A stretch of 64,000 nucleotides of DNA, taken from assembly GCA_964035575.1 (NCBI GenBank), contig CAXIVB010000021.1, forward strand, positions 1-64,000, given 5' to 3'. The position numbers and the translations under genes were made by a program. Source of the stretch: Rhynchopus sp. YZ270_cl-10 (lineage: Eukaryota > Euglenozoa > Diplonemea > Diplonemida > Diplonemidae). The notes beneath the pieces were generated by a model. It was not told the DNA's origin. It made no database searches and was given only the letters and a program-made list of their open reading frames with translations. Positions 48,639 to 61,151 of this stretch are shown here, piece after piece. Positions within the stretch are counted from its first letter, which is position 1; every line of letters begins with the position of its first letter.

Positions 48639-48664
48639 CTTATCAAGGGATAAAAGGGCTCGAC

Positions 48665-48736
48665 GCTCTCGTGGCCTAGTGGTTAAGGCACAGGTCTTAT
48701 GAGCCTGGGATCGCGGGTTCAAACCCCGCCGGGAGC
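48665..48736 (+). tRNA. tRNA-Ile-TAT: tRNA-Ile (TAT), unit 2
   Basis: Copy of 24177, G37 kept. Confidence 0.9.
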
Positions 48737-48817
48737 AAAGCCTTTTTTTGTTCAGTGAATCATGTTCATTCCTCCTGCTCGTTTCATGACTCCTCCAGAA
48801 GTTGCAAAGGAACAGTA

Positions 48818-48898
48818 GCGGACGTATCCAAGTGGTTACGGAGGTGCACTCGAAATGCATTGGGCTCTGCCCGCGCAGGTTCAAATCCTGCCGTCCGC
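48818..48898 (+). tRNA. tRNA-Ser-CGA: tRNA-Ser (CGA), unit 2
   Basis: Copy of 24330. Confidence 0.95.
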
Positions 48899-48967
48899 GT
48901 TATTGTCTTTTTGCTGTGTAGGGGGAACCCTGTACATTCCATACATCTCAAATAGCCCAAATAAATT

Positions 48968-49550
48968 TTCACTGGGAGTAAGTGATTAGGGCTGATTAGG
49001 GATGTGTGATGCTCCAATTTGCGGTTACGACTTCATAATGGATTCAGGAGCATCCAAACATCCCATTTTCCCGTTAGTTTCCCATTTTTGACGATCTGGC
49101 TATTGCAGAATAGAGGTGAAAATGACATTTTGCTGGGTCATTTTCGCGAACTCGATTAGGGCACTTCTGATGCTCTAATTTGCGGTTACAACCTCATAAT
49201 GAATTCAGGAGCATCCGAATGACCCATTATCCCAACGTTTTCACATTTTGGACGATCTTGCTATTGCGGAGTATCCGGTGGAAAATCGGAAAATTCCATG
49301 TGTACCGTGTTTCACTGGGAGTAAGTGATTAGGACATGTGTGATGCTCCAATTTGCGGTTCCGACCTCATGATGGCTTCAGGAGCATCCAAATAACCCGT
49401 TTTCCCAACGTTTTCGCATTTTTGACCAGTTGGGCTGTTGCGGAATAGCAGGTAAAAACGGTCATTTTGGCCACCTCAATTAGGGCACTTCTGATGCTCC
49501 AATCAAATCGTCCGACCTCATAATGGGTTCGGGAGCACCCAAATAACACA
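48968..49550. repeat. degenerate satellite across the unit 2/3 boundary
   Basis: Copy of 24480-25062. Confidence 0.87.
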
Positions 49551-49629
49551 TATTCCCAACGTTTTCGCGTTTTTGATCCTGTGTGAGCAATCCAGAACAA
49601 CTTTCTGCTTCAGTAAAAAAAAGTAAAAA

Positions 49630-49748
49630 GGATTCAAGCACCCGGACTTCCCAGCTGGTCACCCACGCCAGTACTATCCAGGCCTGCTGGTGCTTAACTT
49701 CTCAAATCAGGCGGGATGAGGTGTATTCACCAGAGTATGGCCGAATCC
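49630..49748 (-). rRNA. 5S rRNA: 5S ribosomal RNA, unit 3
   Basis: Copy of 25142-25260; full length. Confidence 0.97.
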
Positions 49749-49833
49749 AATACTGAGTCATGATGGACAACATGTGAACAGGTTGTTTGTGACCTAACAA
49801 CGAACCAGAAATAGGACAGTGAACAAAAAACAA

Positions 49834-49905
49834 GGCACTAGAGGGGATCGAACCCTCGACCTCTCGCTTACTGGGCGAGCGCTCTAACCACTGAGCTATA
49901 GCGCC
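49834..49905 (-). tRNA. tRNA-Thr-AGT: tRNA-Thr (AGT), unit 3
   Basis: Copy of 460; C33 kept. Confidence 0.94.
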
Positions 49906-50026
49906 ATGCTTTCTCTCCATCTTCTTTTCTTTGAAGGGGGTCTTTTGAAATGTACAGAGCACGCATCAAAAATTTCCTTCATACCTCCGCGATGGTGAAA
50001 AAATTTTTAACGAAGGAGCCTAGTAA

Positions 50027-50107
50027 GGCGAGGTGGCCGAGTGGTCTAAGGCGCTACGTTCAGGTCGTAGTCTCTTCGGGGGCGTGAGTTCAAACCTCAC
50101 CCTCGTC
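50027..50107 (+). tRNA. tRNA-Leu-CAG: tRNA-Leu (CAG), unit 3
   Basis: Copy of 653. Confidence 0.96.
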
Positions 50108-50186
50108 ACTTTTTCTTCGTTGTGTGATCACTTAAAAGCCTATTTCGGCCCAAAGCTTGTTGTTTTAAAGAAGCATCATAATTGTG

Positions 50187-50257
50187 GGGCTCTTAGCTCA
50201 GTGGAAGAGCGCCCGTTCCGCATACGGGAGGCCGAGAGTTCGAACCTCTCAGGGTCC
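50187..50257 (+). tRNA. tRNA-Ala-CGC: tRNA-Ala (CGC), unit 3
   Basis: Copy of 813; C33 kept. Confidence 0.94.
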
Positions 50258-50335
50258 ACAGTTTTTTTTTCCCCTGTTTTGTTTCTCCTGTGTAAATTGG
50301 TTCTCAGAGCTTTCACACCTTGCTCCCTAAAATGT

Positions 50336-50406
50336 GGCTGTTTAGCTCAGTGGTAGAGCACATCATCCGTAATGATGGGGTCGTGGGTTCAATCCCCACA
50401 GCGGCC
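50336..50406 (+). tRNA. tRNA-Thr-CGT: tRNA-Thr (CGT), unit 3
   Basis: Copy of 962; C33 kept. Confidence 0.94.
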
Positions 50407-50515
50407 TAGGTTTTTTTCAGAGCTCCCCAAGAATTTCCAACCTAACTTGGGGTTTGTGGGTTTGCGGTCACTGGTGCACACATGGCCTGTGGACGGGCAG
50501 GGACAAAAAAAAATT

Positions 50516-50845
50516 GGGTGCTTGCGTTGTGTGCTGGATCGGGACCACCAGTAAACTGGCAATCCCACATCCAGTTCTAATATTTGAAGTGTGAAATAGA
50601 ACGCAATCGGAAGATTAGTTTACACGAATGTAAGAATAATATCGTCATGGTAATATTCTGTACAGATTGTACGGGATTTACTATCATATGAGAGTAGTCC
50701 GTCGCAGGCCACATCGGGCCCGCAACATGACCGGTCTTCACACAAAATTGTAAAAGAATTTTCCTTGGAAAAAATGTCTTTTTCAAGTTTTTGTTGTTGC
50801 TGAACGAGTTGTTTGGTTTCGAAGTAGCACACTAACTTAGCACCC
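50516..50845 (-). ncRNA. 330-nt structured RNA, paralogue A, unit 3
   Basis: Copy of 26028-26357, apparently identical to it. Confidence 0.62.
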
Positions 50846-50955
50846 AAACATGCAGCAAACATCGGAATACAAGACAGGGTCGTCTTGTTGGAGGTGGGTC
50901 AGGGTCTGGACATCCTCAAATGTGCACACCTAATACAACAGAAGAAAAGGAAAAA

Positions 50956-51074
50956 GGATTCAAGCACCCGGACTTCCCAGCTGGTCACCCACGCCAGTAC
51001 TATCCAGGCCTGCTGGTGCTTAACTTCTCAAATCAGGCGGGATGAGGTGTATTCACCAGAGTATGGCCGAATCC
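50956..51074 (-). rRNA. 5S rRNA: 5S ribosomal RNA, unit 3
   Basis: Copy of 26468-26586. Confidence 0.97.
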
Positions 51075-51127
51075 AATAATAGGTCTGGATAGAAAAGCTG
51101 GGAAGACTTATTACCAGTCCGTTTTTA

Positions 51128-51183
51128 CCTGAGAAGTTAGACACCTCCAAGCCTGGATAGTACTGGCGCGGGTGACCAACTGG
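51128..51183 (+). pseudogene. 5S rRNA relic, unit 3
   Basis: Copy of 26640-26695. Confidence 0.75.
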
Positions 51184-51417
51184 ATAAATACACCGAAAAA
51201 TAGATCTAAATTGTCAGACCGGTTCTTAGCTGTGCGCATCCATAAAAAACTAAAAAAATACTTGCGTCAGAAAATCCTAGTGTGTTGTACCGTGGTCCGA
51301 TATTCTTTCGGTCCCGGGTTCAACACCTGAGACAGATAATATATTTTGACTTTTTCAGATTTTTCTCATTTTTTTGTCTCCTCACTCTTTCTGAGAATCT
51401 TCAAAATTGTCAAAAGT

Positions 51418-52886
51418 GAGAAATTTTTGGGAAAATGGCATATTTAGGGGCTCCTGAATCCATTATGAGGTCAGATGAATCAATCTGAGCATCACACATA
51501 TCCTAATAGACAAAATGTCCGTTTATCAAAATACCTGAAAATGCCTCTTTATCCTATCTAAGGATGTCAGAAACCCTTAAAAGTGCAAAAATCTTGGGAA
51601 TATAGGGTTTTTGGGCCATTCTGAATCCATTGCGGGGTCGGACGATTTGATTGGAGCATCAGAAGTATCCTAATCGGTAAAATGTCGCAAAAATATGGGC
51701 AAAATGCCTTTATACCCTATCTAAGCAATTAGAATGTGCTCTAAAACGCAAAAATCTTGGGAATATGGGGTTTTTGGGCACATCTGAGTTCATTGCGGGG
51801 TCGTACGATCAGATCTGAGCATCACATAATGTCTAGAATTTTACAGGTGCAACAAACACCTGTATTTTGGTGTAACATGCATATAACCATATCTGAATAC
51901 CTTAAATTTGCACGAAAATGCAAAAATCTTGGGAATATGGGTTTTTTGGGCACATCTGAGTCAATTGCGGGGTCGCACGATCAGATCCGAGCATCACACA
52001 ATACCTAGAATTTCAACTATGCAATAAACATGTCTATTTTGGGTAAAATGGCTAATAACCACATGTAAGTAGCTTAAAAATGCTCTAAAATGCAATAATC
52101 TTGGGAATATGGGGTTTTTGGGCACATTTGAGTTCATTGCGGGGTCGCACGATCAGATCCGAGTATCACACAATGTCTAGAATTTCAAAAAAGCAACAAT
52201 CACATGTATTTTGGTGTAAAATGCATATAACCATATCTGAATGTCTCAAATACGCATGAAAATGAAGAAATCTTGGGTATATAGGGTTTTTGGGCACATC
52301 TGAGTCAATTGCGGGGTCGTACGGTCAGATCCGAGCATCAGACAATGTCTAGAATTTTAGCTATGCAACAAACACCTGTATATTGGGTAAAATGGCTAAT
52401 AATCATATCTAAATGGCTCATATATGCTCGAAAATGCAAAAATCTTGGGAATGTGGGGTTTTTGGACATTTTTGAGTCAATTGCGGGGTCGTACGATCAG
52501 ATTAGAGCATCACACAATGTCTCAAATTTTACAGGTGCAACAAACACCTGTATTTTGGTGTAACATGCAAACAACCATATCTAAATACCTCAAATTTGCA
52601 CGAAAATGAAGAAATCTTGGGTATATAGGGTTTTTGGGCCAATCTGAGTCAATTGCGGGGTCGCACGGTCAATTCCGAGTATCAGGCCCTCTCTACAACT
52701 TAGCCGGTGCTCAAACATAGGGGTTACAGGCAAATATACCTGTACACAGGCATATGACCTCTGTACGAACCTTCTTTTCACTCGAAAATGCAATTTTCTT
52801 GGGTATATGGGGTATTTGAGCACATCTGAGTCAATTGCGGGGTCGTACGCTCAGATCCGAGCATCACACACTGTCTAACTGAGAAA
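51418..52886. repeat. degenerate satellite block, unit 3
   Basis: Copy of 26930-28398. Confidence 0.85.
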
Positions 52887-52899
52887 TATTTTGAAAAAA

Positions 52900-54885
52900 G
52901 TCGATTTTTTGGTGAAAATATTTTTCACAGAAAATCGAATTTTACTATTAAGATTGGCTTTGGGCATGACCCAGTAAGGTTACTATGGGCCCCATGGGAC
53001 ATATACACCCGAATACCAGGCCGTATTTTCAAAAAGTTGATAATCCCAGTATATGGTATGGCCCTGTGGTACGAAATTTTTGGCCGAAAAAATCGACCAA
53101 AAAATCGTCATTTTTCGGGGTCACGGTGACAAAAAGTTGCATTTTTTCACGAAAAATGGTCGGAATGTGACTTTAATGGGCTCTAATGGGTATATTATGC
53201 ACATAACATACCTAAATTATGTCGATATTTCACCGGCGGAGCCGAAAAAATCGATTTTCAGGGTGTGCAAAACTGTAAAAATGACGAAAATCGGAAAAAT
53301 GACGATTTTTTGGTCAAAATATTTTTCACAGAAAATCGAATTTTACTATTAAGATTGGCTTTCGGCATGACCCAGTAAGGTTACTATGGGCCCCATGGGA
53401 CATATACACCCGAATACCAGGCCGTATTTTCAAAAAGTTGATAATCCCAGTATATGGTATGGCCCTGTGGTACGAAATTTTTGGCCGAAAAAATCGACCA
53501 AAAAATCGTCATTTTTCGGGGTCACGGTGACAAAAAGTTGCATTTTTTCACGAAAAATGGTCGGAATGTGACTTGAATGGGCTCTAATGGGTATATTATG
53601 CACATAACATACCTAAATTATGTCGATATTTCACCGGCGGAGCCGAAAAAATCGATTTTCAGGGTGTGCAAAACTGTAAAAATGACGAAAATCGGAAAAA
53701 TGACGATTTTTTGGTCAAAATATTTTTCACAGAAAATCGAATTTTACTATTAAGATTGGCTTTCGGCATGACCCAGTAAGGTTACTATGGGCCCCATGGG
53801 ACATATACACCCGAATACCAGGCCGTATTTTCAAAAAGTTGATAATCCCAGTATATGGTATGGCCCTGTGGTACGAAATTTTTGGCCGAAAAAATCGACC
53901 AAAAAATCGTCATTTTTCGGGGTCACGGTGACAAAAAGTTGCATTTTTTCACGAAAAATGGTCGGAATGTGACTTGAATGGGCTCTAATGGGTATATTAT
54001 GCACATAACATACCTAAATTATGTCGATATTTCACCGGCGGAGCCGAAAAAATCGATTTTCAGGGTGTGCAAAACTGTAAAAATGACGAAAATCGGAAAA
54101 ATGACGATTTTTTGGTCAAAATATTTTTCACAGAAAATCGAATTTTACTATTAAGATTGGCTTTCGGCATGACCCAGTAAGGTTACTATGGGCCCCATGG
54201 GACATATACACCCGAATACCAGGCCGTATTTTCAAAAAGTTGATAATCCCAGTATATGGTATGGCCCTGTGGTACGAAATTTTTGGCCGAAAAAATCGAC
54301 CAAAAAATCGTCATTTTTCGGGGTCACGGTGACAAAAAGTTGCATTTTTTCACGAAAAATGGTCGGAATGTGACTTGAATGGGCTCTAATGGGTATATTA
54401 TGCACATAACATACCTAAATTATGTCGATATTTCACCGGCGGAGCCGAAAAAATCGATTTTCAGGGTGTGCAAAACTGTAAAAATGACGAAAATCGGAAA
54501 AATGACGATTTTTTGGTCAAAATATTTTTCACAGAAAATCGAATTTTACTATTAAGATTGGCTTTCGGCATGACCCAGTAAGGTTACTATGGGCCCCATG
54601 GGACATATACACCCGAATACCAGGCCGTATTTTCAAAAAGTTGATAATCCCAGTATATGGTATGGCCCTGTGGTACGAAATTTTTGGCCGAAAAAATCGA
54701 CCAAAAAATCGTCATTTTTCGGGGTCACGGTGACAAAAAGTTGCATTTTTTCACGAAAAATGGTCGGAATGTGACTTGAATGGGCTCTAATGGGTATATT
54801 ATGCACATAACATACCTAAATTATGTCGATATTTCACCGGCGGAGCCGAAAAAATCGATTTTCAGGGTGTGCAAAACTGTAAAAA
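52900..54885. repeat. 401-bp tandem repeat, five copies
   Basis: Monomers marked by ATGGGCCCCATGGGAC at 52985, 53386, 53787, 54188 and 54589; the first shares GACTTTAATGGG with unit 2's first monomer. Confidence 0.96.
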
Positions 54886-57800
54886 TCACCAAAATCCCAA
54901 AAATCACGATTTTTTTTGAAAAATATTTTTTTCAAAAAAATCGATTTTAAAATATTGGTTTGGCTTGTGCGGGGACCTGAATCTGGGGCAACATACCCTG
55001 TGGGACATACTGGGCCCTATGCAAGGCCGAATTTTCAAAAATGTGGTTGCCCCGGTAGACGGTATGGCCCTGCAGGTCAGTGCATCGGGCCAAAAATCAT
55101 GAAAAAATCATGATTTTGGGGTCTGGCACCCCATGGGCACATATATCTGGGGGTGTGAAATATGCATGGAATCGACCGATTGGGGGTGTTATAGGTCCTG
55201 GGGGCCCACATGGGCCATATTTCACGCTATTGGGTCACGGGAAAGTGATTTTGACATTTTTTCATCGATTTTAGCTGTGAGAACCCTTCAAAAACACTGA
55301 TTTTGGGGTGTTTCTGAGACGGTACGCTATACCCAGGGTCATATTAGGTATTAGTCCGGTCGACTTTTTGAAAAAACGACCCCGCAATGGACTCAGGGGT
55401 GCCAGATAGTGTATATGCACCAGAATGGATTCACGGGAAAAGTCAAAATTGGGTGTCAGATACATGCTGCCATAAGTGACGAATTTCAAAAGTTGAGATT
55501 TTTCGAAAATCAGGGTTCAGTACACGCTGTACCCAATCCTGGGGGCCAAAATTTTCAACTTTTTGAAAAAACGGGCGGTATATGGCCCTAAAGTGTCAAA
55601 ATGAGTTAATTGCGACCTCGGACGGCCTCCGGAGATGAGTAGAAGTTTATTTACTGAAAAAAAAAGTCAAAACACAGGCAAAATCCCACCTTCCACAGGT
55701 ACAGTCAAAACTTTTATCCAGATCTCATGTTTTTTCAAAAAATTTTAAATTGTTTTTATGACTAACACCTCCGAAATTTTTCCTGATAAGATGGAATATG
55801 GTCCTGTCGTAGTATGCAGTGTGTTTGCAGGCAAAAATTTGCATTTTCTCGCCCCAGACATTTTTTTATACATAAAAGTGCATAAAGGGACCCCTGACCC
55901 CAAAATCCGGGTTCCAGCTTTTTGAAGGGGTCACCCTACAGGCCACCTCAAAAAGTTGGCCCGTAGGGCCAACTTTTTGAAAAAACGGGGTTGCGATGTG
56001 TCCTGGGGGCCCGAAGGGCCCCCAGGACACATCGCTGGGAAAAAAATATTAGGTTTTTGGGGGTCTATATAGGGTTGCTGTGGGGGTCACATGGCCGAAA
56101 AATGGCCATTTTTGGCCTATTTTTGGCCATTTTTTTAAGGTAAAAAATCCACTTTTTTTTTGTACATCCCCTTGCCCCCGGTAAAATTTACCAAACATAT
56201 GGCCCTGTTGGACATACTGGGCCCATGAGTCGGTCGCTGGATCACCAAACTAGTTGCCCTATTTGCTAAAATCATGTTTTCAGGGTCAAAAATAGGGTGT
56301 TTTTTAGGGTCAAAAATAGGGTGTTTTTCAGGGGTATGTTAACCACGTATGTGTCTTAGGGACCAAATTTTCCAGGAATGTGAACCAATCGGGTCGCAAT
56401 GGGTCCAGGGGGCCCGGAGGGCCCCCATGCAGGGAAAATTTGCAACAATCCTGGGCAATGCTGGGGGCCGATAGGGTGTGCCTATACACGTGTTTTTACG
56501 TGTTTTTGGGCACTTTTCAGGATTTTCGAAAATTTTTGCAACACCAAAATCAAAAATTTCGGTCTAGGAGGCCCATATCTGGAAAAAATCGATATTCCAA
56601 TGGCCTCATTGGGACATATTGGGCCCAGGACCCTATTTTCAGGTCCCAGGAAAAGCCAAAACAATAAAAAAAATAGCTCAGGCGACCCCCAAAAATAGGC
56701 GAAAAACAGCCATTTTTAGGGTGTTTTTTAGGGGTATTTTTACACACACAAATTGTTTACCATAGCACACCCCCAGGCTGCCTCAAAATTTTATCTTTAT
56801 TTGATTTTTCCAACCCACATAGGGGTATTGGAGGCACAACTTTCACCAAGCCTGGGGAATTCGGCACTGCACACACACAACTGAAAAAGGCAAAAATCAC
56901 CTGTTTTTCAAGGTGTCGCAGGGTAAATGTTGTTCCTTAAAAACCAAATTTTTTCTAAAAAATCGGCCCTGCGGGTGAAAAAACGACACTATGGGGGGTA
57001 TTCCAGGGTGTGGGGGCCCCAAAAATCCGGTTTAAGACCACGAGAGGGTCCGAATACACACCTGAGAAGGTCCCGGGGAGTAAAAAAATGGCCATTTTTG
57101 GGGGGTCAAAATCTCACTTTTTGGGGGGATGTTTGTATACCCAGTACCGACCCACTAGCTGGGATGCCCAACTTTTCGCGAATATGGGGGCCCGTAGGGC
57201 CCCCGGGGCCCAGGGGGCCCAAAATATCGTGTTGCAGATGCCAGGAGAACATGTTTCAATATTTTGGATACATTTTTCCATAGGGTCATTTTCAAAAGCA
57301 CTGATTTTAGGGGTATTGAGCGAGGTACCCATACCCATGGGTTATCCTATATATTAGTTTTCACTCGAATGTGAAAAAACGATGTCGCAATGGATTCAGG
57401 GGGCCCAAATAGGGTATATGGCCCAGGAAATTTTCAAAAAGTTGACCCAACCAGGTATACAGGCATACAAGCCGGTAGGTCAACAGATAGGGTGTTTTCC
57501 GCACCCAAAATATGGGGTCATGACCATGTGGGTCAGACCTGAATTGATAAATGTTTCGCACAGGTTTTCGCGAATACCCCCTCTATTCCGAATGCGCTAC
57601 AAGAGTTTTAAATTTTTGGCTATTTAGATTCACTTTTAAAAACAAAATGGGTCTCCAGAACACACATGAGGTTCAACATGTACCTCTACAGAAACCTTGG
57701 TTTTGGTCGGATTTTGAGGCCAATTTTTGGGTTCCCACCAATTTCCTAGGGTATACTGGGATATTGCCCGTGTGTCCAAAAGTGATTTTTGGGGCCTTAG

Positions 57801-57950
57801 GACCCCGGAGAATCCATTTAACGGTCGTTTTTGCACCGGAAAGACCTATCTAGTACCCAAAAATCGAATTTTCATATTTTTGAAAAAGTGACCAAAAATC
57901 GACTTTTTTTGGTAACATTGTATGGCATAAATTATTCTACATAATGTGTG
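54886..57950. other. non-coding spacer, unit 3
   Basis: Copy of 5108-8170 including the palindromes at 55949-55979 and 55993-56035. A C to G change near 54918 is the only difference noticed. Confidence 0.8.
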
Positions 57951-58002
57951 ATGCTTGAATAAAAACTTACGACCCCATAATGTACTCGGAACTCACCCAT
58001 GT

Positions 58003-58010
58003 AATTGTTG
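58003..58010. repeat. 8-bp target-site duplication, left
   Basis: AATTGTTG. The uninterrupted site has a single copy at 8232-8239 in unit 1. Confidence 0.93.
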
Positions 58011-58754
58011 CAGGGCGTTCGCTATCGCCATCGTTTTTTCCTGATCGTGGCGAAATGCCAAAAAACCCGAAATTTTTGCTTTTTTACTAGTGCTTAAAAT
58101 AGGTCAAAAAAAAATTTTTCCGCCGGAGAGAAGCTAGTTCGTGGGGGGTGAATCCCTGGTGCTGAGTGATCAAAAAAAATTGCGATTTGCGCGTGATCCC
58201 TTCCCCAGGACTAAAACCAGCAAAACGATGGAGAATTTCATCAATCCCCCCTCACTGAGGGTTCTCTTTGTGCTGTTTAATCGAACAGATGTACAAGAGA
58301 GAAGCATCCGTCATATGAGACTTCATCCTTATTTTGATTATTTTCAATAAACTAACCCGTCTCTCTGCCTCCACCAAGGTTGAAGATAGAGTTGACACGA
58401 GTAGTGACACCTTCTATAACAGGGGGTACGGGACACCTTCAGCTGACTGCAGGATTGAGGAGCGAGCGGGAGTGCTGGGGAAACTTCCTCTCACGGCAGG
58501 CGGGTTTGCGGATGATTTTGAGTACAGTGGACACCCCCTCTGTGACCCCCCCTCCGGGGGGGTCGACAGGGTGGTGGGGAGAAATCTCTCTCTCTTTTTT
58601 TTTTTTTTCCTCCCTTTTTTTTTTTTTATTTATTTATTTATACAGGGTTTCGCCCCGGTGGGGCGAAGCCCTGGGGCGAAATAAAATGTCATTTTTTCAG
58701 GAAAAGATTTTTTTAACGAAAAAAAATATTTTTCGCCCCGGGGCGAACGCCCTG
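58011..58754. mobile_element. non-autonomous hAT-like DNA transposon
   Basis: A 744-bp insertion present only in unit 3. It begins CAGGGCGTTCGC and ends GCGAACGCCCTG, perfect 12-bp terminal inverted repeats, and is flanked by an 8-bp duplication. An 8-bp duplication and termini starting CAGGG are typical of the hAT superfamily. It carries no recognisable transposase, so it would need one in trans. The internal near-palindrome CAGGGTTTCGCCCC-GGT-GGGGCGAAGCCCTG at 58643-58673 mimics its own ends and may be a nested or alternative terminus. Clean flanks suggest a recent insertion. Confidence 0.88.
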
Positions 58755-58762
58755 AATTGTTG
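58755..58762. repeat. 8-bp target-site duplication, right
   Basis: Second AATTGTTG, directly continued by GAGAAAAAAAAACTTTCC as at 8240. Confidence 0.93.
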
Positions 58763-59301
58763 AGAAAAAAAAACTTTCCGAAAAAATGAAATTTCAACCC
58801 GAATATGCACATTTGGGTCATTTTACGGCTATGTAGGTCATTTTGTATGTGTTTTTCGATTATATAGGTGATTAGGATATGTGTGATGCTCAGATTAAAT
58901 CGTAAGACCCCGCAATTGACTCAAATGTGCCCAAAAACCCTATATACCCAAGATTATTAACTTTTCCAGCATATTGGACATCCTTAGGTATGGTTATAAG
59001 CCATGATACGGCTATTGCTGGAAAAATAGCCATAAATTGTGGTTGGTATTGATTTCAGAAATTATGTGATGCTTAGATCATGCCATAGACGCTTTTAATG
59101 GATTCATATGAGCTCATACTACCCATATACCCCTTCAGAAGCCCCTTTTGACTCTTATGAATATCCTTATATAGGCTTCCACTTGTGCAGAACCTTCTCA
59201 GTGTACAAGATGTTAGGTACAAAAAAACCATCATATTTTTTACACTACTGGCATGCTTCCCAGGACACGTCTGTACTCAGAACGTTGTAGAGAAAAAAGG
59301 C

Positions 59302-59413
59302 AACCAACGATTTCTAAAGCTACAGTTTCTGTACTTCATTGGTATGGAAGCATGAAGATTATATTCTTCACACAACTTTGTCAAAACATGGCCAGTTTCG
59401 AAAGAGACTGGCC
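59302..59413 (+). ncRNA. candidate SL RNA, hybrid a/b, unit 3
   Basis: The upstream flank is that of gene a, while the 3' part (GATTATATTCTTCACAC, GGCCAGTTTC stem, then CATCACCTTGTGC) is that of gene b. The 435 bp between the two genes is missing, as expected from recombination between neighbouring SL genes. The RNA itself is intact. Confidence 0.75.
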
Positions 59414-59720
59414 TTTTTTACGTTAACATCACCTTGTGCAAACCCAAAAAACACACATGATTCCCATGTTCTTCGAATATTTTGGTGATTAGGATATGTG
59501 TAATGCTCAGATTAAATTGTACGACCACGCAATTGACTCAAATGAGCCCAAATATCCCGTATTCCCAAGATTTTTGGACTTTCGAGCACATTGGGCATCC
59601 TTAGGTATGTTTATAAGCCACTCTACGGCTATGTTAGAAAAAAAACCCACCATAATAATGATACATATGGCATGATTCCCAGAACATGTTGGCACTTAGA
59701 ACATTGTAGAGAAAAAGGGC

Positions 59721-59832
59721 AACCAACGATTTCTAAAGCTACAGTTTCTGTACTTCATTGGTATGGAAGCATGAAGATTATTCTTCTCACACAACTTTGT
59801 CAAAACATGGCCAGTTTCGAAAGAGACTGGCC
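59721..59832 (+). ncRNA. candidate SL RNA c, unit 3
   Basis: Copy of 9626-9737, unchanged in the RNA. Point differences from units 1 and 2 begin shortly after it. Confidence 0.75.
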
Positions 59833-59972
59833 TTTTTTACGTTAACACGATCGTCTTGTGCACAAGCAAAAAAACCCACACAACAACAGCAGAAGTTTAG
59901 AACCACATTCAGACCCTGACCCAACTCCAACAAGGGGCCCCTGTCTTGTCAACCACCTTGTGCATTTTTACT

Positions 59973-60072
59973 GGACCCCAGAAATGGGACATCCGTTAAA
60001 ATTGGATCGATACAGAGAAGATTAGCATGGTCCCTGCGCAAGGATGACACGCATTAATCGAGAAAGTATCAA
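59973..60072 (+). ncRNA. U6: U6 spliceosomal RNA, unit 3
   Basis: RNA body unchanged, but the AT-rich box before it reads CATTTTTACT instead of CATATATACT. If that box is a TATA element, this copy may be weak. Confidence 0.93.
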
Positions 60073-60296
60073 CTTTTTTTTTGTCCCCCGGATCACACGT
60101 ATTTTTTACACTGGTGTCTTCTTCATGCTTCCCAGACCAACACATATGTGCAGACATACCCATCACCCACAGGTGGCAAGTGGCAGGCTGCAGTGACCCA
60201 TTGAAATATTGGTTTCAAAAAACGACCATATGCTTTATGCTACTGGCATGCTTCCCTGAGCATATACATGTCGAAAGCTGTGTAGAGAAAAAGAGC

Positions 60297-60408
60297 AACC
60301 AACGATTTCTAAAGCTACAGTTTCTGTACTTCATTGGTATGGAAGCATGAAGATTACTCTTCTCACACAACTTTGTCAAAACATGGCCGGTTTCGAAAGA
60401 GACTGGCC
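60297..60408 (+). ncRNA. candidate SL RNA d, unit 3
   Basis: Copy of 10205-10316; RNA unchanged while the upstream DNA has substitutions (GCAGTGACCC, CATATGCTTTATGC). Confidence 0.75.
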
Positions 60409-60561
60409 TTTTTTACGTTAGCATGATTGTCTTTGTGTGTCTTTGTGCAAAGCAAAAAAAAAACACACACAAGAAGTGAGGATCTTCAAAACCACGTTTT
60501 TGACCTGACCCACCTCCAACTAGACAACCCTGTCTTGTATTCCGACAATATGGTATCTATT

Positions 60562-60878
60562 GAGCCGGGATGTGTTGGCTGCATCCTGAAACCCCTAGCT
60601 TCTGGGGGGGCAAGCTTCTCCAGAACTGGGCACTCTTTGAGGTGGACCAAAGGCACCTTCAACTTCTGTGTTGATGTGTTGTCCGTGTTAGTCTACTGTC
60701 CTGTTTGCGGCCTTGGTGTAAACCAGGGCAACAATCAGAGTGAAATGGGGTGAACCGGGCCAGGCTGGTCTCACAGAGCAGCTCATAACTCCTGCAGTGG
60801 ACAGTTCAAGGATCGCAGCACAGAGCAGAGTGAGGGTGTTTCCAACTCAATGGCTTGAACTGGAGAAGCGTTTCTTTT
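60562..60878 (+). ncRNA. 7SL: SRP RNA (7SL), unit 3
   Basis: Copy of 10470-10786, no difference noticed. Confidence 0.88.
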
Positions 60879-61038
60879 TTACATTTTTCCATGTGAACAT
60901 TGTTTCCACATCACCATACACATGTGTTGTTGATACACCCCACCACGTTGCCCAGACCATTCCTACCCACATTATTCACCACAAGTGGCATGTTTACCAG
61001 CACATGTTGGTGCTTAGAGCAATGGTAAGAAAAAGGGC

Positions 61039-61151
61039 AACCAACGATTTCTAAAGCTACAGTTTCTGTACTTCATTGGTATGGAAGCATGAAGATTATA
61101 TTCTTCTCACACAACTTTGTCAAACATGGCCAGCCTCGAAAGAGACTGGCC
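61039..61151 (+). ncRNA. candidate SL RNA e, unit 3
   Basis: Copy of 10947-11059; flanking changes (CAGCACATG, AATGGTAAG) stop at the RNA boundary. Confidence 0.7.

Larger units (their letters stand above)
24886..49373. repeat. RNA-gene array, unit 2
   Basis: Complete 24488-bp unit in the same orientation and gene order as unit 1. It is apparently identical to unit 1 from about 2600 onward except for carrying three 401-bp repeats, and to unit 3 from 49374 to about 58010 except for repeat number. Every RNA gene is intact by eye. Confidence 0.97.

Noticed and set aside
58141-58763. Open frames up to 127 codons inside the unit 3 insertion
   Set aside because: They read through poly-T/poly-A and the terminal repeats, and show no transposase motif or hAT dimerisation region.
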